Assembly: GCA_947650285.1 (NCBI GenBank) | Contig: CANTFL010000223.1 | Location: forward strand, 186,001 to 250,000 | Length of the DNA: 64,000 bases | From: Hyaloperonospora brassicae | Lineage: Eukaryota; Oomycota; Peronosporomycetes; Peronosporales; Peronosporaceae | Direction of reading: 5' to 3' | In this document: in pieces, positions 43,438 to 55,581 of the stretch | How the letters are laid out: each line of letters starts with the position of its first letter | How positions within the stretch are numbered: the first letter of the stretch is position 1 | Notes under the pieces: model-generated | The model's database searches: none | Told to the model about the DNA's origin: nothing | What the model saw: only the letters and a program-made list of their open reading frames with translations | Translations under genes and position numbers: made by a program

Positions 43438-45742
43438 ATGTCGAGAACGATGCAAGTCTTGTGGAGCATTATGATCTTGCTCTTGGTGCATGATTGCTGG
43501 GCGATCCAACCGAGCCGTTGGAACGAAAACCAACTGAAAACAGAATCTGGTCTGAAGATTTGGGTCGATCCCGAAACACCACAAGAAATGCATACTTGGG
43601 GGACGTCTCGTGGCGATACATGGGAGCTAGTGATGAGCGACGAGTTCAACACTCCTGGAAGATCATTTCGACCCGGAGATGACCACATGTGGACGTCGAT
43701 CGAGAAGCCCGACGGCGTCAATGCAGCAATGGAATTTTACGCTCACAATAAGACTACTACGGCATGTGATGAATCAACTGACGTCTGCAGCTTCCAGATC
43801 GAGCTGGAAGAGAGCGTCGTCCAGCTTCAGGTGTGGAACAGCTTCCTGAGCACACCAGGCTTCGAGAATGTTACCTTCGTACGTACTTTTCATATTTTGC
43901 ATATGACGCCCTAGTCGGACATCAGAGTTGGTGACTTTCTGTTGCGGGTGTTGTGCTTAGTTCTATCGCGGCGGTATGGTCCAGTCTTGGAACAAGTTTT
44001 GCATGCAAGGCGGGCTAATTGACATCCGAGCACAACTCCCTGGAGCCTTGTCCGAGTCTTCTGGCAACCCTGACATCAGCTTAGGCTCAAGTGGTCGAGC
44101 GCAGTCACTGCGGTACTACCCCACCTGGCCTGGAATATGGATGATGGGAAACCTTGGCCGTGCGATCTTCAGCGGCTCGACGAACAAAATGTGGCCATTT
44201 TCTTACGACGCGTGCGACCCCGACGCGTTTGATCCCAAAAATCAGCGCATAAGTGCATGTGATGCTGACCCCGGGTCTGGCATGAATCACTACCAAGGCC
44301 GCGGTGCGCCTGAGATCGACATTCTCGAAGGCGGTGGCACGAGCGTATCGATTTCGATCCAAGTGGGACCGGGCATGCCGCCGGACTTTCGCGTTGTCAA
44401 ACCAGTCGGTGAAAATGAGCTGTGCATTTATTCTAGTTCTTGCCAGACGCCAGGAGCAAACGTCCCGGGTATCCCAGAAAGTGTGTATGTCGAGTCGCGT
44501 GGCCACGAATCATGGTACCAAAACCTGCGCTATGCTGCGAACAACTTTTGCGTGCAAAACGCAAGTGAACAGCAATCGTTCTCCACGGTGGATGCCTCTC
44601 TCGAAGCTGGAATTGAAGACAATACATGCTCGGTCACGACATGCCCCGCATCTTATGACATACACTCAGATTTGGGCTTCATGAACTCGATCACGAACGA
44701 TCGCTGGGGGATCAACTTGAACGGCACGTGTTTTTCAGCCATCAATTCATACATGGGCGAGTTCATCTGTAGCGCTGGCAACCCAGATCCAAGATGCAAG
44801 CCACTAGAGGGTGCACAGGTGGCACAGGAGGACGAATCGTCTTTTGCTTTTCAGCTTGACGCGCTCTCGGCAAATTGGCCCGTGCACATGGCCGTGTACA
44901 CCGAATTTGTGGAGTATCAAGTAGAGTGGGTTCCAGGCCCAAACGGTCATGTCCGATGGATGCTGGCGGGAGAGCCCCTGTATGAGATTCCATCCCGATC
45001 CGTTACGCATCCTCCGCAAGGAGCGAGCGTGAAGAACCCCATCAAGGTCATGGTTGAGGAGCCTTTGTACCTCATATTTAACGTGGCGATGTCGAGCAAG
45101 TGGGGCGCGCAGCCACCGAATCCAAAGCATCCGTGCCGTGGTGATGGTATGGACCCGGTTGCCAATAAAATCTGTGACGCATTCCCGATGTACCTGAAGA
45201 TCGACTACGTTCGTGTGTATCAAGATTTGTCACCCAACTCAGCGATGAGCTTGGGATGTAATCCGAAGACACACCCGACGCATCAGTGGATCCTTGATCA
45301 CCTGGATGAATACGAAGATGAAGAAAATAGGCTTGTCGAAGTTCATGGCAAAGCCTTTTGTCGAAGTGATCTGGACTGCACCATCCAAACGGCACGCCGT
45401 CGCTCGACCAGCAAGAAAGTTCCTGGCATATTGACTGGCAGATGCGTGAATCAGCGTTGCGCTTGCGTGAGTGGGACGTGGACCGGACCACGTTGTATCA
45501 TTCCCAGCAACCCCAGCGCTGTCTCCTTTGGCCCTCCTATGGTGTTATCCGCATGCGTTGGCTCTGTTTTGTTCGTGCTGGGATTTGTCTCTTGCATCGC
45601 TCTTTGCTTTCCACGGGGGAAAGAAGACGAAGCTGTCGATGGTGAGCACAAGGTGAAGAAGCAGCAGCAGCAACGACCACAGTACGGGCTGCTTCGACGT
45701 CAATCAAGTCGATATCCTCATAGCTCGTGGCTGTCTGAGTAA
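43438..45742 (+). CDS. Skn1/Kre6-family beta-glucan synthesis protein (GH16-like), two exons
   Basis: Exon 1 43438-43878, exon 2 43961-45742; an 82-bp GTACGT...TTAG intron in phase 0 joins NVTF to FYRGGMVQSWNKFCMQGGLI, giving 740 residues. ATG 43438 starts a signal peptide (MQVLWSIMILLLVHDCWA); upstream in-frame ATGs would bury it. The SKN1/KRE6 domain fills residues 50-570: LVMSDEFNTPGRSF, YYPTWPGIWMMGNLGRA, the GH16-type catalytic motif GAPEIDILEGG, YLIFNVAMS and YLKIDYVRVYQD. A Cys-rich EGF-like segment (about 610-660) is followed by one transmembrane helix (about 673-697) and a short basic Gln-rich cytoplasmic tail. In fungi the family acts in the secretory path and cell surface in beta-1,6-glucan formation; in oomycetes, whose walls are beta-1,3/1,6-glucan, a similar role is inferred. 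Confidence 0.95.
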
Positions 45743-47568
45743 GCAGCGCACGATGTACCAAAACGAAAAGGTATGTCAATACCGTCAAGGCACTTTGGCA
45801 GCGCGTATCGCCATGAACTGCACATCGTTGTTTGTTGCTTATTGTGTGTTGATCTACGAGTCTCATGCTACCACCAAGTGCTGCTTTGACGATGGTGAAG
45901 GCCATTGTTGGTCCTCAAGACGCTGGCTCATCTAGGAACAGTCTAGCTTGTGCGTCGAAACAGATCAGGTCTGCGCTTACACTGCCATTTTTGACGTTGT
46001 ACACATCTCTGGTATGGAAGGTCTAAGAGTTAACAGCAGTTCATCGAGCATCCGTACATGAGGAAGCACGAAGGCGGCTCGATGATAACAGCAAAAACCA
46101 GTGACAAGTACAAATCAAAGTCCTACAATATACAGCACCTAGTGCAACGTAAACGGTAAGCTCGTACTCGAATGGTATTCAGCGGTGTTTCGATACGTAC
46201 AGCATCAGAAATGCAACTAGATGCATGCAGCATGTTAGTGCTGTCATCTATCGACCAGACGTACATATAAGCCCATCCAACAGCACATCAACGAGTATAA
46301 TATGATTGCATACATTATCGTTCTCCACGCGAAGTCATCGATGAGGGTGGACCTCACACGTATACATTTGTGTCCGTGTTTCCATGACCAGCGCGTTGAC
46401 CCATTGCCAAGCCATTTGTGACGACTGGATATTATATATGGACAAGGCCGATTGGTCCATATACACTACGGTTGCTTCAGTGCCTTCACATACAGGACGC
46501 GTGCGCGTGTAGTGGATATGTCACTCGCTCGAGCGCTAGAAGAGATAGTGATACTTTTGCTAGCGACAGGTGCGTTTCAAGTTGTCGTCAAGATAGAAAA
46601 ATTTGCATACCTATATGCGACAACAACATTCATTTGTCTGATAGAGTAACTACTCACGCACCAATTCGTGGCACACACTGTGCGATCATTCCGACATTTA
46701 GACTCCTGTAGCTACAGTAAAGCCCGACGAGCCTGACTTCTGGCGCGAGACGAATCCAATCTGTCACAACTTGCCTGCACAGCATTTACGTTATGCCGTG
46801 TCAAGACTAGATACCCGGGTCGGCACTCACGCTTTACGTTAGTTTTTATATATTCTTGATATGGCCGTGGCTTCGGCCGCGAAACAGCCACTCAAGACCT
46901 CGGACCGTGGTTCGGCACGGCAACTTGATTACATTTGGTTAATCCGAAAACTAAGACCTTGCGAGACTCGTTCGTTTGCTGATTTACGTTAGATGTGAAA
47001 TCTTGCGTCTCTAAGCTTGCGTAGTAGCTTGCGCAGACAAACTGCATCACCACGCACTCATGGGCGAGCATCATCCGGTATGTATGAACACGTACAGAAA
47101 CCTTTTCCTTGCATCTACCTGTAAGTATACTTATTCTGCGATCTGACTGTCGTTCCAAGCGGCATACTTATCAATCGCTAGATAGCATGACAATTACTGT
47201 CTATCGACGCAATGGAAAGGTAGATCACAATACGTGAACGTGATCAGTGGCAGTCAATGGTAAGCAGGAAACGATCGGATCATTGCTGTTGATGATTGAT
47301 CATCATCTTATGCACACCAGATAAAACATCAGATGGACGGAATGTGAGCGTGTGTTGGGACCAACCCATAGGATGTGACGTAAGTCGAAGGTTGTACAAG
47401 ATGATCGGCATAGCGATTGGTCTCGAGAGGCCAAACACTGCCGACGTTATCAGCAGAACGTCTAACGTGGTCACGATCGGTCTTGTCAACATACATTTGA
47501 AGCCCACATATACAGTAAACTCCTCAATCGCTTGTTAAATATTGCTGTCTGTGCCTGCAAGACAGGCA
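45743..47568. other. Intergenic, AT-rich, no supportable gene
   Basis: About 1.8 kb between converging genes. Frames are under 125 codons, unrecognised, and overlap one another on both strands. No repeat of note. Confidence 0.6.
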
Positions 47569-48915
47569 TCAGAATGGTGGCGCGGCCATTGGAAACTGCA
47601 CGGGTAATTGCTGAGCTGTGACTTGTCGCGTGACAAAAGCTGCGAGTCTCTCGATACCCACCGACGACTGAGGTATGATGAAGTGAGGGAATAGTGTAAA
47701 CACGTGGGGCATGTGCTCGTGGACGTCCAGTTCCACGTCCACCCCATCAGATCGAGCGTTCTTGACAAGTTGCAAGGACTGTTGGTGCAAAATGTCAAAC
47801 TCAGCGGTCTGAACAAAGAGTGGAGGCAGTCCACGTAGATCTGCCTGCAGCATGGCACCTTCACGCCACGACCACCACGGCGTATTGCGAACGCACAAAT
47901 CTCGAATAGCATCCAACATGGACTTGGAGATGAAGCAGTACTCGGACACAGCGACATCTGCCGATAAGTCTGCGTACGGACAGTTGCACAGTGCTGCGAG
48001 AGGCATCTCACGTCCAGCTTGTCGTAGCCTCAGCAACGTTGCAAGGGCCAATCCAGCGCCAGCACTGTCGCCCGCTAGAATGATGTTTTGAGGTAGCACG
48101 TGTTCATGGTGAACGAGGTAGTCGAACATCATCATGGCGTCATTCAGCGGGGCAGGGAAGCAGACCTCGGGCAGCTTCCGGTAGTTGGCCAGCAAGATCT
48201 GCACGTCCATGGCAGCACAGTCATCTGCCTGTCCACAAACTGCTTGAAGCTGGCGCTGAACTTCCGTGAGCAGACGGCTGGCAAAGTCTACAAAGAAGCG
48301 AGGGCTGAAGAGCGCGTAGCCCCCGCCATGGTAGTACAGCACGACGATCCGTCTCTTGACATCCACAAAGTTGTTGCAGCTGGGTCGAGAACGTAGCCAC
48401 AGATGTTCGAGACCGTTGTACCGGAAGCTCTCGAGGTCCTTGTTGTGACGCCAGCAGGCCCAGATCCCCAGCACGCGTCCAATGAGCTCGAAATTGCGTC
48501 GGAAAGCCAGTGCGTTGTGCAGTTTGAGGATATGGCCGCCGTTCTGTTGACCAGCAGCGAAGGCAATGGCCTGGAACCACTCGTACCAGAGTGTCCACTC
48601 TGGGAACTTTGGGTGCAGTCCGCGTCGAACGGATTGCAAGACGGCGGCATGAGCGGCTGCATTGACATGCGCTGCTAACGTGCAGACGTCAGGGAACGAG
48701 AGACAAAAGGGTCGGAGCACTTCGTGCAGAGCCAGCAGTAGCACGAGTTTTGACAGCAGCACAAGGTGTGCGAGTCCGAGCCATTGCAAGAAAGTTGCAT
48801 TGACCCACAACGAGGCAGCTGCGATGACTAGAAAGATGGGCACAGTGTAGGCGGCAGCATAGCCGAGAACACGGCGGCGCGCCAACTTGTGCACGTGCTG
48901 TCGGACGTACTTCAT
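47569..48915 (-). CDS. Membrane-anchored alpha/beta hydrolase, HSL/arylacetamide-deacetylase type
   Basis: 448 residues, single exon, from the ATG at 48915 (MKYVRQHVHKLARRRVLGYA). Two hydrophobic segments at about 18-38 and 45-65 suggest an N-terminal membrane anchor, perhaps in the ER. The hydrolase core has the oxyanion motif VVLYYHGGGYALFSPRF, the nucleophile elbow ILAGDSAGAGLALA, an acid in LFVQTAEFDILHQQS and a catalytic His in MPHVFTLFPHF: a complete Ser-Asp-His triad with HGGG typical of the hormone-sensitive-lipase family. Likely an esterase or lipase; substrate unknown. A (GA)n tract at 48922-48943 adjoins the start. It is divergent from the unresolved plus-strand locus 380 bp away. 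Confidence 0.9.
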   Translation of the reverse strand: MKYVRQHVHKLARRRVLGYAAAYTVPIFLVIAAASLWVNATFLQWLGLAHLVLLSKLVLLLALHEVLRPFCLSFPDVCTLAAHVNAAAHAAVLQSVRRGLHPKFPEWTLWYEWFQAIAFAAGQQNGGHILKLHNALAFRRNFELIGRVLGIWACWRHNKDLESFRYNGLEHLWLRSRPSCNNFVDVKRRIVVLYYHGGGYALFSPRFFVDFASRLLTEVQRQLQAVCGQADDCAAMDVQILLANYRKLPEVCFPAPLNDAMMMFDYLVHHEHVLPQNIILAGDSAGAGLALATLLRLRQAGREMPLAALCNCPYADLSADVAVSEYCFISKSMLDAIRDLCVRNTPWWSWREGAMLQADLRGLPPLFVQTAEFDILHQQSLQLVKNARSDGVDVELDVHEHMPHVFTLFPHFIIPQSSVGIERLAAFVTRQVTAQQLPVQFPMAAPPF

Positions 48916-49294
48916 CGAGGTGAAGAGAGAGAGAGAGAGAGAGAGCGCGCGCGTGCTTTGACACCAGCTACTTGAAAAGTGAGAGATAGCGCGTGGGCGC
49001 GACCGTGTGATACGTTCCGAGTGTCCCTTTGATAGTGAACGTTAGACGTCAATGGACGACCGACGTGACATCTTGGCGTCGACCTGAAGGCCCGTCGGCG
49101 TAGATGGAGTACCGGCTACGGAGCACGTCGTGAGGTCGTGCGTCGATCGTCTACGGCTGTAATGGTCTCTGCTGTCGAGCGCGTACCACGCTCGAGAACG
49201 ACCACGTTTTAGCAACAAGAGCCGTGTCTGGACGTCTTCTCAGCCGACAAGAAGGGCATCGCCTGCCTTACTCACACTATCGAGAAGGCTCAGC
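48916..49294. promoter_or_regulatory. Putative divergent promoter region
   Basis: About 380 bp between the start of the hydrolase (-) and ATG 49295 (+). Only the (GA)n tract next to the hydrolase start and CG-rich sequence can be seen; no defined promoter element was recognised. Divergence depends on the uncertain plus-strand gene. Confidence 0.3.
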
Positions 49295-50390
49295 ATGACT
49301 GTAACTACTACTCTGCGACTGGTTCAACGTCGACTTGAGCTGCACGCAGTCGCACCTGTCGGGGCAGAGGGTGCGTCCTCTTTTGATGAGCCTCTTTTCC
49401 TTCTTACTGGATTCGGCGCTAGTTCCTGTTGCTTGGCGCACACTGTGTTACTTGCCCCGTTTCAAGGGTATGTTCCTGAAGTTGCGGCCGTGGCCCATGT
49501 AGCAGCTCGAGATGGATCGACAGGTGCGACGAGATGGATGGATCGATCGAACAAACAAACAGACGCGTCACTGTTTGCGTGGCCTTTTGCGACCTGAGAG
49601 AGCAGCACAACAATGATGATGGGTGCACTGCTGCACTGGTGATGATGATGACGCTAGACTGTCTTGTCTTCTACAAGCGCACGTGTCCGCGGTTTATGGC
49701 TGCTGCACTCACAACGTCAGTCGGGTTGCGACGGACCAGTAGTCCCTCGTCTCTCTGTTCGACAAACTTTCCTAATGGCGCTGGACGTTTTTGTGGATAA
49801 CATGGGGACGACGGGAAGGAATGCCACGGCGCAATGTGGAAGTGCGGTCGCGGTCACCGAATGTGACGCGACCGTACGCTCTCTTCCATTCGCATCAAGC
49901 GAAGAAGGCGGCGAATGTCAGGACCACGGGAAGGGTAGTGGTAGCTCGAATCAATGGAGACGTGGTCGTCGTCTAGGTGCAACAACTAGCACCGGTTCTA
50001 TGGTCACCGGAAGCAGAGCTGACTCGTACAGCACAAGCTTTGGTTGCAGGTGACAGGACGGCAATGAATGAACAAGCATCAAGCACTCGTTCTGGGATTA
50101 CATTGAGTGCTTACTCATCGTCTCTGTACATTGCTGCACGTCAGGAGGTCACGCTCGGCTTTGACATACTTACACAAGCCAACCGACAGGAATCGCCGCA
50201 CGCATCTTACAGTGCCTGCGCGAAGACCAGAGCGCTAGTAGAAAAGACGGCGGTTGAGCTTCCGTGAACTAGAGCGCGTGGGTGAGCTCATGGGATTGCC
50301 CGTGAGAGACCTGCCCTCCACCGTCGCTGCCTTCTTGTCACGTACGTGTCGATCACGTGCACGGCTCTTGCGAGGAGTAGTCACCGCGTG
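49295..50390 (+). CDS. Possible multi-exon gene, structure unresolved
   Basis: ATG 49295 opens MTVTTTLRLVQRRLELHAVA; a GTGCGT donor at 49371 and a CTAG acceptor at 49421 could join it in phase 1 to PVAWRTLCYLPRFKG. Further coding-like islands on the same strand are RPYALFHSHQAKKAANVRTT (about 49870-49960), LAPVLWSPEAELTRTAQALV (about 49985-50048, just after a CTAG acceptor at 49975) and SFRELERVGELMGLPVRDLP (about 50258-50320), ending at a TGA near 50386. Several GT/AG pairs of 40-80 bp could connect them, but I could not find one consistent set, and no family was recognised. It may be a small intron-rich gene or a decayed one. Its 3' end overlaps the minus-strand frame at 50235-50756, and both cannot be fully right. 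Confidence 0.35.
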
Positions 50391-50756
50391 AAATACCCCT
50401 CGAGTCTCGAGCATATCGGACGGTCGGGTGGTCATGGCCGTCGACTGCGCATCTTCGAGTAAGGCGCAATACGAGATGGGCGATGCCAAATATGCGCTGG
50501 ACGTCGTATCCTTTGCGATAGAGGTGTGTTTTGAAACAACGCTTCGTACGAACGGCGTCAGTTGGAAGAACTCGCCACAAAGCTCGTTCGGTTGAGGCGT
50601 GTACGGTGGCAAGAGATCCAGATTGTCATAAAAGTGCTGGCCATCGTCGTCGAGTTCAAACTCCAACAAGTCGCCGTCGCAACTATCCAAGTAGTTGCAG
50701 ATCCATTCGTAGCCGTCGCCAGTTGCTGTCTCGCGGGGGTGCCCTCGCCAGCACAT
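50235..50756 (-). CDS. Hypothetical protein, 173 residues
   Basis: Uninterrupted minus-strand frame from an ATG at 50756. The N-terminal half (GDGYEWICNYLDSCDGDLLE, then a DDDGQHFYDNLDLLPPYTPQ segment and FFQLTPFVRSVV) is rich in aromatic and acidic residues, as in a genuine folded or binding protein. The C-terminal ~60 residues are basic and Ser/Thr-rich and lie opposite a coding-like stretch of the plus strand. No family recognised, no signal peptide or membrane segment. If the plus-strand locus is real, this gene may end earlier or use an intron. Confidence 0.4.
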   Translation of the reverse strand: MCWRGHPRETATGDGYEWICNYLDSCDGDLLEFELDDDGQHFYDNLDLLPPYTPQPNELCGEFFQLTPFVRSVVSKHTSIAKDTTSSAYLASPISYCALLEDAQSTAMTTRPSDMLETRGVFHAVTTPRKSRARDRHVRDKKAATVEGRSLTGNPMSSPTRSSSRKLNRRLFY

Positions 50757-53428
50757 CCGTTGACCTTATCCTCTAGCGCTCGATGTTAGAAAGTGAGATC
50801 CCGCGCGCGCGACAAGCCGTTTCAGCAATACGTCGGTGCTAGAAACGCCGTCTTCGGCGGAAAGTGCACCATTGAAACGAAGTCCGAAGGGCTGTACTGT
50901 CTTGTTCAGTGAACGGTGTATGGCTCCTTTCTGCAATGCTTCGGTAAGCTTGGCCAAGAATACGCGTTTGCCAGCATCGTAGAGTATGTACGCTTGCGAG
51001 GCTCGATTGAGGTTGTGACGCGGTGTTCTGGGTACACGATATGAGCCGACACTTCTCAGCTATTGACGTGAGCTGTTGACATTGCTAGAACGGTGGCGCT
51101 CATGTGTCTGATAGATCCCGTTTGATACGGCATCGATGTTCTGGATAAAGTCTGTGCTGCATGCCGTGTCCATGAGGTGTGTAGCGTTTTTCTAGCGGAG
51201 AGGGCGGATCCTCTGAGACGGCACTTCTTCATCAGCTTTGTGAGCTCTCCAGTATCTATAAACCTGTATGAGCGGTTGGTTGGATGCTGCAAAAGTAGCG
51301 AAAGTGTTGTAAATGCTGCCGTATTAATAGCCTACGTTCTTAATGACATCACCTTCGTCAACTTGCAAGACGAATACGGGTCCCTCGATAATCGATGCGA
51401 TCCAATATTTACTTCTCTTGCTACGAAAGCGTAAGTTTACGGTATCCATTCCACTACAAACAGTAGGGATTGCATTCAAACGACACCTTTTAGTGTGTAA
51501 TAAGTCTACTTGATGATGGCATACTAGATCACTGGCACTAGTCATTGCAGGCGCATTGATACAACGCTGCTGTGTGATTTTCCTGAATGGTAGTTTTGAC
51601 ACCGCCTTTTGCGCTACCGCTCAGCATTCCTAATTTTTGTAAAAACTGTGAAAAATCTGATCGATGACCGCGTGAGTTCATATGAGCAATCCTTACAAGT
51701 TGCGCCAGAATAGCGTACATGTGTAATTTGTAGAGTCATTTTGTTATGAGTATCCCTACCGTAAAACGTCCGTTCGTCAGTCAAGAGACAGCATAGGTTA
51801 TTCTTCTCATATTCTTCGATGAAAAACGGCAACGAAAAGAAGTATTCTCATATTCTTCGATGCAAAAACGGCAACGAACAAGAAGTACGCATTCAATCTG
51901 TACCTGTCGCGATTCTGATAGTATACATGGATATTGCAGCACTTCGGAGTATTTTGTAGCCACTTGCGTGTATTCCTAGACTGCCTAGGCTTCTCATTCC
52001 GTATATTCAAACCAAAGCTTACAAGCACATGCAGACAGCGCTGGTTGATACATTCAACCAGATGATTGGGTGTTGTCATGAAGTGGTAACCCCAAGCTAT
52101 CAGTAGCGCTTTCTCGGATACATGACGGGTAGAGTTGCCGGAGTGTATAATGATTTAGCGAAGATTACTGCGAATGCGATGAATGTGCAATGACCACATC
52201 GGAATGTTTGATAGAAAGGAGAACAGAAGCACCCGGATTACCCTATATCAAGCCAAATAAGGTAATATCCATGCATAGATATATAGCTGTTGTAAGGCTA
52301 CAATGTTTCGGATTGCCAACAAGGCACTGTGCCTTCGTCTTCTATGTACTCTTGGCATATGCTTGACGGCGTATGACACGATAAACATCCTTTGTCTATT
52401 TGGCCTGCTTCTGTAAGCTGCACTTATTTGTTTGAATGGAAATGTATGACTATAATATGACAATCACATGTCAATGTCGCGGACATTCTGATACTGGCCA
52501 GCAATTAGCTTCGTTCTTTCTCGTTAAGGTGACTTTGATTTGGTTGAAAGCGATCAGCAACATCTGGGAAATACGGATGTTGAATTGTGGGCTCGAAGAA
52601 AGTGACCCACTGGCTAACGAAAATTTGCAGTTGATAGTACTGTGATATTCCAAACTGGTTATATGGTCTCCCTACCGATTGACACAGATATAGACCCCTA
52701 TTTCTAGCTAACTCAGTAAAATGTCCTACCGTCATCTTTAGCGTCTAGCTTCGATCGGTACCGCCGCTACCTTTGTAGCATGCGATCGGCTGTAGCGAGC
52801 ATAGAGGATGCTAATGTCGAATGGACCACTGCTACCTGCTGGTCGTTTACTGACTAGCCGAGATCTCGACGTCCCCATTGCATCTTGCTTTGGCCACGTA
52901 ATGTCATTGCAATGCCTCTTGTCTGTTTGTTTTGTACATATTACAGAAAGATGAATATAAGCATATAGATGAGACGTTGCCGCTCTACGTCGTACCCCCT
53001 CCCTGCCTTATAAACCACACGATAGTCGCCGAGGTGCTGCAAAGTCACCTGCGAGCTAGATGCAACATTTGAAGCCTACGCAGTATCCCATCTCCTTCTT
53101 TTGTGGTCTAAGTAGTTTTCCGGCTCGATAATCAACATTTGTAACGATAAAAGTAGAACCCCTCTCAGGCAATACAGTTGGACGGGTGAGAAAATATGAG
53201 GTAGTAGAGATTATTAGATAAGTTGGACGACCAGTTTTGTGCACGGTATCACACCAGTGCACGATGCTGATTACTATCCAACTTGTAACCTGAATATTTC
53301 GAATCTAAGCAATTAGATTGGCACATGAGTTTCAAACCGGTATAATGACCGATTCGCTGTGTGCAAAGTAATTGATCGTTTTAGAGTGGGGTGGTAAGTA
53401 AGAGGGCATTATTTGATATTGAAATCGA
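50757..53428. other. Gene-poor AT-rich stretch
   Basis: About 2.7 kb without a supportable gene. A short minus-strand frame at 51063-50766 (HRSLNKTVQPFGLRFNGALS near its middle) looks protein-like but has no start codon that makes sense and no recognised family; it may be a gene fragment. A 43-bp tandem duplication lies at 51800-51884. Confidence 0.5.
51800..51884. repeat. 43-bp tandem duplication
   Basis: Two near-identical copies of a unit containing CATATTCTTCGATG(C)AAAAACGGCAACGAA lie head to tail, at 51800-51841 and 51842-51884. They differ by a few single-base changes. Function unknown; probably a recent slippage or small duplication. Confidence 0.85.
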
Positions 53429-54648
53429 ATGAAGAAGAAGAAAGCAGATTGGTTATGCGCTGAGGGCAATACGAAAAGCAAGACGTCGTCGATGATCTGG
53501 AGAGAGTGCACAACGGTGTACCGTACGCCGAGGTCGTGCGAACACCGTCTGTTCCGTTACGTACCCTGTTCAAGAAGGAAAAAGGCCAGCAAGGGGGTCC
53601 CGACTGAAGATCTGCGCCACGGCAAGAAGCCTACAATATCAGAAGATCTTGAGAGCCACCTGGTGTAGTGGATTGCCGCCATGCAGCGCGTGAGCCTTCC
53701 TGTTACTCGCATAGAGACCATGAAGCGCGCCAGTATGACCTACGACGCGCTGCAGAAGCGCACAAGAGCCATCCAGTCGACGCAACTAGCGTCTGAACGG
53801 GTCGCGCTTCCTTGGTCTCCACCCAATTCTCGTACCATGCACTGCGAAGAGCATCGTGAGAGTGCGAAATACCGTGGGGAGGTCGTCGGTCGACGTTCTT
53901 TTCAACACTATAAACAAGATGCTTGTCTAGAATAAGATCGAATCGTCGCGGTTCTTTAACATGGACTAGACTTCATTTGCGCCGAATCTTACAGCTCGCA
54001 CCGTCATTGCAATCAAAAGCTTCAGAATTTGTGGACGCAGGAGATCAAGCCCAACCTCCACATGTCCATTGTGGTGGCCGTTAGTGCTTCTGGTGTAGCG
54101 GTCTCTCTGCCTATCACCCTCCCTGGTGTTGGCCTGCATAAGATAGAGCTCGCAGCGCTCTCAATCGACGGCGCGCGAGTCACAGTTGCGCCATTGGGAT
54201 TCATCAATGCCGAGATCTTCAAGGACTGGTTGGTCATCTTCTCTATCGTGCTGGAAGCCCAGGGGATTCAATAGCCAGTCATTTTTGAACTTGTACAACT
54301 CTTCCACGCATGTGAATATTGGCAAGTTTTGCAAAGCATTTTTATCACTATATTCTTCCTCAAATCACTTTACCCGGGTTTTCGTTCTTAGAGTCGATGA
54401 TCTTCTGCTGCGAACATGGCACCCTGATGGTCGCCTTGCCAGCAACACGACGCACAACTTCCAGACGCTTGATGCATCCGTGTTGAAGCCTTTCAAAACA
54501 ATCTTCCTCGAATGTCTACAGCTTCAAATGTGTGAAATGACGGACTTAGAGCTGTCCAAACAGACAGCCATCAATATTGGGTGCTATGTATACCACAGCG
54601 CCATCATTGAGAACTCCAGCAATGCAATTGAGGGCTTCCGGGGAACTT
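53429..54648 (+). pseudogene. Decayed DDE_1 (pogo/Tigger-like) transposase
   Basis: Fragments in order along the strand match the DDE_1 transposase pattern of oomycete genomes. These are HGKKPTISEDLESHLV, an in-frame TAG at 53666, then WIAAMQRVSLPVTRIETMKR (N-terminal HTH, same frame). Next is a core piece MSIVVAVSASGVAVSLPITL...VTVAPLGFINAEIFKDWL (54065-54240), and, in another frame, SNTTHNFQTLDASVLKPFKT followed by QTAINIGCYVYHSAIIENSS and an IEGFRGT end. The last piece keeps the Asp of the 'QPLD' motif, but the middle catalytic block is not recognisable. Stops and frameshifts show it is inactive. No terminal inverted repeats were found by eye. It is distinct from the intact transposase-derived gene at 13.5-15.4 kb. 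Confidence 0.75.
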
Positions 54649-55569
54649 AACGACACCCTCTCTTTCTTATTCAACTCCACAAACGTTTTGATGAGTATTA
54701 AGATGGTGGAATAAAAGACACCTTTGACAATTTACCCTGGCTTGTTAGCCGTCAATATGTGGTCGCCACAGTCCATAATTCGATCCTCACTCTATCTCCA
54801 GAGCCTCTAAGCAATCAGAAGAAGCGTAGAACAACGATCTAAATCGCCAGAAGGCTGGTTTGGTATAGTAGTTAGTTAGTTAATTCTGTAGTATAACAGC
54901 CTCAACGTACAGACACAACAATCGCCGAGCTTTGTAGGCGCTTGGATAAATACCTACGCGGCTTACCCCTTCGAGTTCAGTTGTGGCTTTCGCCTGACGG
55001 ATTCCTTACAATCAATCCTCCAGAAGCCTGTCTGAGCTCAGCAGCTTCCAAACCTCTCTCTTCCTGTGACTTCACAACAACGCAGTACGCATTTTACAGC
55101 TCACCGGGCGCAGTAGGCGCCCGACTAAACGAATACGGTGTCCTTGGTAAAAGACTTACCGACTCGTTGCTCGACGATTCTTTGAACAGTGCCGTCTATT
55201 GGGTCACTGGCTAGCCGTTTGCGAGTCTTAATGCGGTACCGTCTATTGAGTCACCGTCTCGCCGTGCGACGAGACTGATATTTCGCTGGTAGCGAGCGCT
55301 ACCCAACCCGGGCCTTCCTAGATTCTTGGCGCTAACGGTCGATAACCTCTACAAGCTATGCCTCTCGAAGTTCGACGGCAGGCATAATCTATCCCACGCA
55401 AGGACCGTGGGTGTACGCGTGTCTTCGACTTATATAATTCTGCACCGTATTGATTATCTCCTGTTCTCTCCCTGATATCAAAAGGACTCTTGAGTGATTC
55501 TCCTTCGTTCCCCTCATCCTCATATATTGATACCTAGTGTGATGGACCGTTAATCATTTAGCCCTCTCT
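54649..55569. other. No supportable gene; possible degenerate LTR-like sequence
   Basis: About 0.9 kb. A frame at 54942-55214 has no recognised family. Bases 55230-55550 contain a TATATAA-like box (55430-55437) and other features that would fit a degenerate long terminal repeat, but no partner copy, primer-binding site or polyprotein is seen. Confidence 0.35.
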
Positions 55570-55581
55570 TCAAACCTTCTC

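Noticed and set aside
50766..51063. Minus-strand frame that might be an effector or gene fragment
   Set aside because: No start codon, signal peptide, RXLR or LFLAK motif was found; too short to call.
54942..55214. 90-codon plus-strand frame after the decayed transposon
   Set aside because: No recognisable family and no coding bias visible; likely chance.
55230..55550. Solo LTR
   Set aside because: A TATA-like box is present, but no TG..CA borders with target duplication, no second copy and no polyprotein remains could be seen.
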